Below are positions 14,638 to 15,815 of a stretch of DNA of 15,815 nt, in pieces; the stretch's first letter is position 1, and each line of letters opens with the position of its first letter. The translations under genes and the position numbers were made by a program. A model generated the notes under the pieces. It was not told where the DNA came from, searched no databases, and saw nothing but the letters and a program-made list of their open reading frames with translations. The DNA is taken from NCBI GenBank assembly GCA_937900985.1, contig CALCGM010000039.1:1-15815 (forward strand). Direction: 5' to 3'. The stretch is from an uncultured Planctomycetaceae bacterium (GTDB taxonomy: Bacteria > Planctomycetota > Planctomycetia > Pirellulales > UBA1268).

Positions 14638-14967
14638 TCACGAGGATGGCAGCTGCCGGCTGCGGCTGCGGGCTTGGCAGGTGAGTCGCTCAAGCCAGTA
14701 GGCGTATTGCGGATCGCCGCAGCGAAAGGCAAACACGGCATCCGGAAGCCGATCTTTCCCCGTGCCCGCAGAGTGAACCCGAACCACCACGGCACCATCG
14801 CTCCGCTGTTCAAGCGAGAGCCGGTCGTCGGGAATCGCTGCCGATTCGTGTAGTGGCTCCATCGAAACGGAATCACCAGTGAGGACGCGGGTTCTGGGGA
14901 GGCGCACAGGGCCGACGAACCACGCTCGGGCGGGACGGTTGCCCCGGAGTATGCCAGGAATCCTCAC
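14638..14967 (-). CDS. Small hypothetical protein, start uncertain
   Basis: The minus-strand frame ending at 14638 has coding-like composition, at least over its C-terminal half, with LSLEQRSDGAVVVRVHS and DAVFAFRCGDPQYAYWLERL, a well-formed and protein-like sequence. I do not recognise a family with certainty. The frame is open upstream to 15219, over the neighbouring promoter. The GTG at 14967 (109 residues) and the ATG at 14862 (74 residues) are the plausible starts, and neither has a good ribosome site. No signal peptide or membrane helix is seen. The stop lies 27 bp from the convergent rho stop. Confidence 0.5.
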   Translation of the reverse strand: MRIPGILRGNRPARAWFVGPVRLPRTRVLTGDSVSMEPLHESAAIPDDRLSLEQRSDGAVVVRVHSAGTGKDRLPDAVFAFRCGDPQYAYWLERLTCQARSRSRQLPSS

Positions 14968-15078
14968 ACGATGCCAACGACCGCGGCTGCCGCAACGTGT
15001 CGACGAGGCCTGCCGCGTGCTCCGAGTGGCCGGCTCTTCCGGTTGTGCTGAGGCGTCTGGACGGGAAGTGGCCTCGGC

Positions 15079-15088
15079 CTCGGCCGAG
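15079..15088. promoter_or_regulatory. Palindrome abutting the -35 box, candidate operator
   Basis: CTCGGCCGAG is a perfect 10-base palindrome, 2 bases before the TTGACA at 15091. It sits inside a GGCCTC/GGCC-rich repeat (15070-15088) and is followed by TTTT, so it could alternatively terminate transcription arriving from the left. Confidence 0.35.
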
Positions 15089-15090
15089 TT

Positions 15091-15120
15091 TTGACACTTG
15101 AAAAAATGTGGCCCTATACT
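15091..15120 (+). promoter_or_regulatory. Sigma-70-type promoter for the gene at 15211
   Basis: TTGACA (15091-15096) and TATACT (15115-15120) are separated by 18 bases; the second hexamer matches TATAAT at 5 of 6 positions. Transcription would start near 15127, giving a leader of about 85 nt. Together with the rho promoter this is the clearest promoter in the window. Confidence 0.72.
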
Positions 15121-15210
15121 GAGGGGCAACGCCGTGCGGTCGGTTTTCTCCGGATGTCGCCGCGTTTGATGTGGCGTTTTACGATCGCGATGGAGCGGAG
15201 AACTGACGGC

Positions 15211-15815
15211 ATGACGCACTTCGCGTCCTTAGCAGACGACTTCTACGTCAACATGAATCTGATGACGGAGATGGAGCTGCCAGGGCAGCGGGATACCATC
15301 CTGCACTTCTTTGAATGTCTGCAGAAGCATTATCCCACGATGCGGAAGTTCTACTGCCGCGACAAACGCGACTTCGTGCTGGAGGAAGACAAAGACAACG
15401 GTCGCTACCGCTGGTCTGCCGTGGAGACCCGCCGGCTCTCCTCCGGCGTGGTGAATCCGCCTTCTCTTGAGGCGGCGATGAAGCAGCATCGGATGGTGCT
15501 GGATCTTGCGCCACCGCTGCTGTCGGTGAGTCCGCTCGACTGCGAGGCGCTCGATCTACTCTTTGGCTTCGACTTCGCCTATCGAGGCAACCACAACGCG
15601 CTGTTGGCAGAGGCCTTGGGGGTGGGGCCGTCGCTCGACGCCGTCGGGGAAATTCCCGGCACTCGGGTGATCAACTACGAGCCGTCGCTGACACTTGCGA
15701 TGGACGAGGAGTGTCGCACGCAGGTCCGCATCAGCACTGAAACCCGCACCAATGCCTTCCAGGTGCGGACGGGCGACTACGGCGAAGACCAGCTCAGCGT
15801 GTATGTGACCGCCCG
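15211..15815 (+). CDS. Conserved-looking hypothetical protein (partial, 3' end outside window)
   Basis: From ATG 15211 the frame stays open to the window end (201 codons visible). The product starts MTHFASLADDFYVNMNLMTEM and contains an aromatic-rich N-terminal region (HFFECLQKHYPTMRKFYCRDKRDF), SVSPLDCEALDLLFGFDFAYRGNHNALLAEALG, and a strand-rich part (VINYEPSLTLAMDEECRTQVRISTETRTNAFQVRTG). I recall similar uncharacterised proteins in planctomycetes, but their function is unknown to me. No signal peptide or membrane helix is visible, so it is probably cytosolic. GGAG (15197-15200) lies 10 bases before the ATG. A near-consensus promoter lies about 90 bp upstream, which suggests good expression. 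Confidence 0.78.
   Translation, partial: MTHFASLADDFYVNMNLMTEMELPGQRDTILHFFECLQKHYPTMRKFYCRDKRDFVLEEDKDNGRYRWSAVETRRLSSGVVNPPSLEAAMKQHRMVLDLAPPLLSVSPLDCEALDLLFGFDFAYRGNHNALLAEALGVGPSLDAVGEIPGTRVINYEPSLTLAMDEECRTQVRISTETRTNAFQVRTGDYGEDQLSVYVTA

Overview
This GC-rich window looks like chromosomal DNA from a planctomycete, probably Pirellulales-like. The taxonomic call is inference. It rests on a bacterial MfnB homologue (a C1-carrier enzyme known from methanogens, methylotrophs and planctomycetes), on several proteins that resemble hypothetical proteins I associate with planctomycetes, on a Rho factor with a long Gly/Arg-rich N-terminus, and on long Ala/Pro/Gln-rich secreted proteins. I see no rRNA, tRNA, CRISPR array, insertion sequence, phage gene or integration site. 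All genes share a similar high-GC codon style, so nothing stands out as recently acquired.

Layout from left to right. The last 16 codons of an unidentified gene (1-53, +) are followed by a 312-bp gap. Next is an extended SDR / thioester-reductase-like protein with an SCP2-like tail (366-1832, +). It converges on RNase D (1875-3071, -), which lies 39 bp downstream of an NhaD/ArsB-type ion transporter with a His/Asp/Glu-rich loop (3111-4898, -). Divergent from the transporter is a tightly overlapping operon (5098-6832, +): an unknown two-helix membrane protein, the MfnB homologue, and a small PHA-granule-type protein. A secreted TPR protein (7063-8088, +) overlaps tail to tail with a secreted protein carrying three STN-like modules (8027-9031, -). 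Divergent from that is GlpD (9218-10951, +), converging on a secreted thioredoxin protein with two C-terminal YHS-like modules (10970-12478, -). A 785-bp non-coding stretch, containing a very good sigma-70-type promoter with phased upstream repeats, leads into rho (13264-14610, +). A small uncertain gene (about 14638-14967, -) converges on rho. The window ends inside a conserved-looking gene (15211 onward, +) driven by another near-consensus promoter.

How the genes work together. Most are single-gene housekeeping or envelope units in alternating orientation, not one pathway. The three-gene block 5098-6832 is the only clear operon, with 4-bp and 1-bp overlaps. The transporter and RNase D may be co-transcribed. 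All four convergent gene pairs have very short gaps or overlap (42, -62, 18 and 27 bp), and none has a recognisable hairpin-plus-U-run terminator. Ends of transcription here may depend on Rho or on opposing transcription. I found no convincing new defence or mobile system. The most interesting items are the MfnB operon with its unknown membrane partner, the thioredoxin-YHS protein, the metal-binding-like loop of the transporter, and the rho control region.
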